This document shows, piece after piece, positions 5,171-6,374 of a stretch of DNA of 6,374 bases. Source of the DNA: Fimbriimonadaceae bacterium (GTDB taxonomy: Bacteria; Armatimonadota; Fimbriimonadia; Fimbriimonadales; Fimbriimonadaceae). The stretch spans positions 1 through 6,374 of the forward strand of contig JADZBW010000037.1 of the NCBI GenBank assembly GCA_020851885.1, read 5' to 3'. The position numbers were made by a program, and so were the translations under genes. The notes under the pieces were generated by a model, which saw only the letters and a list, made by a program, of their open reading frames with translations, was not told the origin of the DNA and searched no databases. The first letter of the stretch is position 1, and every line of letters starts with the position of its first letter.

Positions 5171-6374
5171 ATGCGATGGGGCATCGGTCTGCTCGCGATT
5201 TTGGCCTTGAGTTCTTGCGGGCCGAAATCGATCGCGCCAAACGAAATCAGACTACGCATCGCAAATTGGGGGGGTGCCGACGACGAAAGCGATTTCGCCG
5301 CCAGGCAAGAGGCTCTCTACCGGGAATTCGAGCGCCAAAATCCCGGGATCAAAGTGGTGATCGAGGGGATTCCGGGCCCAGGCGAGTACGTCCCCAAGAT
5401 GATTCTTGCCCATAACGCAGGCACCACGCCCGACATCGCCACCCTCGACGCCTCCAGTTCCGCCCTCTTCATCAACAGCGGAATGCTCCTGGATCTCACC
5501 CCGCTGATCGCCAGGGATCGTGCATTCCATCTCGACGATTTCTATCCCAACATCGTGGATATCGCCCGTCGAGGGGACAAGCTCTATGCCATTCCAAACG
5601 ACTTCACCCCGATGGTGATGTACTACAACAAGCGTCTCTTCGACGAAGCCCACGTGCCCTATCCGCAAAACGATTGGACCTTTGCCCAGTTTCGCGAGAC
5701 CGCCAAGCGCCTCACCAAGAAGGATCAGTACGGATTCGTCTTCGCGAACTGGTTCCCCGGCTGGATCATGTGGCTTTGGAATAATGGCGGCGATGTGATC
5801 AGCCCCGACTTCACCCGGTCCAGCGGCTATTTGGACAGCCCTCAAAACTCGGAAACGGTGAAGTTCATCGCGGACATGATCAACTTGGATCGCTCTGCCC
5901 CCAGCCTCAGCCAGGCCGCCTCGATGGGAGTCGACCTTTTTGCCAATGGCCAAGCCGCGATGACGGTCAGCGGCCATTGGGCGATGGTTGGGTACTCCGC
6001 AGCGCCAAAGGGGCCCGACGGCAAACCCAGGATCATTCTGGCCGACCTGGGCGTCGCGATGCTCCCCAACAACACCGGCAAACCGCAAACCGTCATGTAT
6101 GAATCCGGCTACGCGATTACCAGACGCGCCAAGAACCCCGATGCAGCATGGAAATTCATCAAATTCATGACGAGCGCCTCCTCCCGGATGCAACTCAACA
6201 AGACGGGCATCGCGGTGGACGCGCGCAAAGACGTGAGCCAGGAGCGTGGGAAAGACCCGTTGGAAGCGATGTTCCTCCCGATCATTCCCACCTGTCGTCC
6301 TCCCTATGGAACGCGAATCGAGGGCTTCGAAATGGTCGAAACCCAGGCTCAAAATGCCATGGATTCCATTCTGA
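5171..6374 (+). CDS. ABC transporter sugar-binding lipoprotein (family 1 solute-binding protein), C-terminus beyond window
   Basis: This is the extracytoplasmic binding subunit of a carbohydrate-type ABC importer (MalE/UgpB-like). Residues 1-15 form a short lipoprotein signal with lipobox L13-S-S-C16, so it is anchored by a lipidated cysteine. The two-lobed fold begins with the strand IRLRIANWGG (26-35). Family signatures are KMILAHNAGTTPDIATLD (76-93), YAIPNDFTPMVMYYNKRLFD (139-158) followed by W169-T-F-x-x-F, LFANGQAAMTVSGHWAM (256-272) and YESGYAITRRAKNPDAAWKF (310-329). The aromatic-rich stretch FANWFPGWIMWLWNNGGD (191-208) is likely part of the ligand site. The 401 visible residues lack a stop. 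Since relatives are usually about 420-450 residues, only the tail is missing. Permease genes would be expected just downstream. The ligand is probably an oligosaccharide, which is inference from the family. Confidence 0.92.
   Translation, partial: MRWGIGLLAILALSSCGPKSIAPNEIRLRIANWGGADDESDFAARQEALYREFERQNPGIKVVIEGIPGPGEYVPKMILAHNAGTTPDIATLDASSSALFINSGMLLDLTPLIARDRAFHLDDFYPNIVDIARRGDKLYAIPNDFTPMVMYYNKRLFDEAHVPYPQNDWTFAQFRETAKRLTKKDQYGFVFANWFPGWIMWLWNNGGDVISPDFTRSSGYLDSPQNSETVKFIADMINLDRSAPSLSQAASMGVDLFANGQAAMTVSGHWAMVGYSAAPKGPDGKPRIILADLGVAMLPNNTGKPQTVMYESGYAITRRAKNPDAAWKFIKFMTSASSRMQLNKTGIAVDARKDVSQERGKDPLEAMFLPIIPTCRPPYGTRIEGFEMVETQAQNAMDSIL

Noticed and set aside
5107..5259. N-terminal extension of the methyltransferase to the ATG at 5259
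   Set aside because: The added residues are basic and proline-rich, unlike the family, and overlap the first 89 bases of the lipoprotein gene. The ATG at 5106 gives a normal methyltransferase N-terminus.
5252..6352. 366-codon open frame on the minus strand
   Set aside because: It is antisense to the solute-binding lipoprotein gene, whose product shows the full set of family motifs. The minus-strand translation is low-complexity His/Gly/Val-rich with no domain.

Overview
The window looks like chromosomal DNA of a moderately GC-rich bacterium. It holds one RNA gene and five protein genes, two of which run off the ends. The gene types (Tat-exported phosphoesterase, large GH38-like protein, sugar-binding lipoprotein) and the apparent leaderless starts would fit Armatimonadota (Fimbriimonas-like) or a similar deep-branching phylum. 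That placement is inference from general appearance and was not tested. I see no mobile element, CRISPR array, tRNA or prophage gene.

Layout. On the left, a minus-strand gene for an unrecognised membrane protein runs off base 1. Across a 74-base gap stands rnpB (plus strand, about 511-898), the bacterial RNase P RNA, whose core segments and P1, P2, P3 and P12 helices can be read directly. About 50 bases later begins an 805-residue protein related to GH38 alpha-mannosidases with altered active-site motifs (950-3367). Eighteen bases after it lies a Tat-exported calcineurin-like phosphoesterase (3386-4333). Its stop codon overlaps that of a convergent SAM-dependent methyltransferase (4330-5106, minus) inside a shared CTAG. 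A 64-base divergent region then leads to a lipoprotein sugar-binding subunit of an ABC importer (5171 to the right edge), cut off near its C-terminus.

How the genes may work together. The binding protein would capture oligosaccharides or another solute outside the membrane. The GH38-like protein has no signal peptide and would act on glycosides in the cytoplasm. The phosphoesterase is exported. A carbohydrate-use theme links these three, but the window does not prove they act together. rnpB is housekeeping, and the methyltransferase has no evident substrate.

The two most notable points: (1) the GH38-like protein has Glu in place of the catalytic Asp and a one-residue insertion in the first zinc motif; (2) four of the five protein genes have a TANNNT-like -10 box 6 to 10 bases before the start codon and no properly spaced Shine-Dalgarno, which suggests leaderless transcripts. 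No wholly new system is evident.
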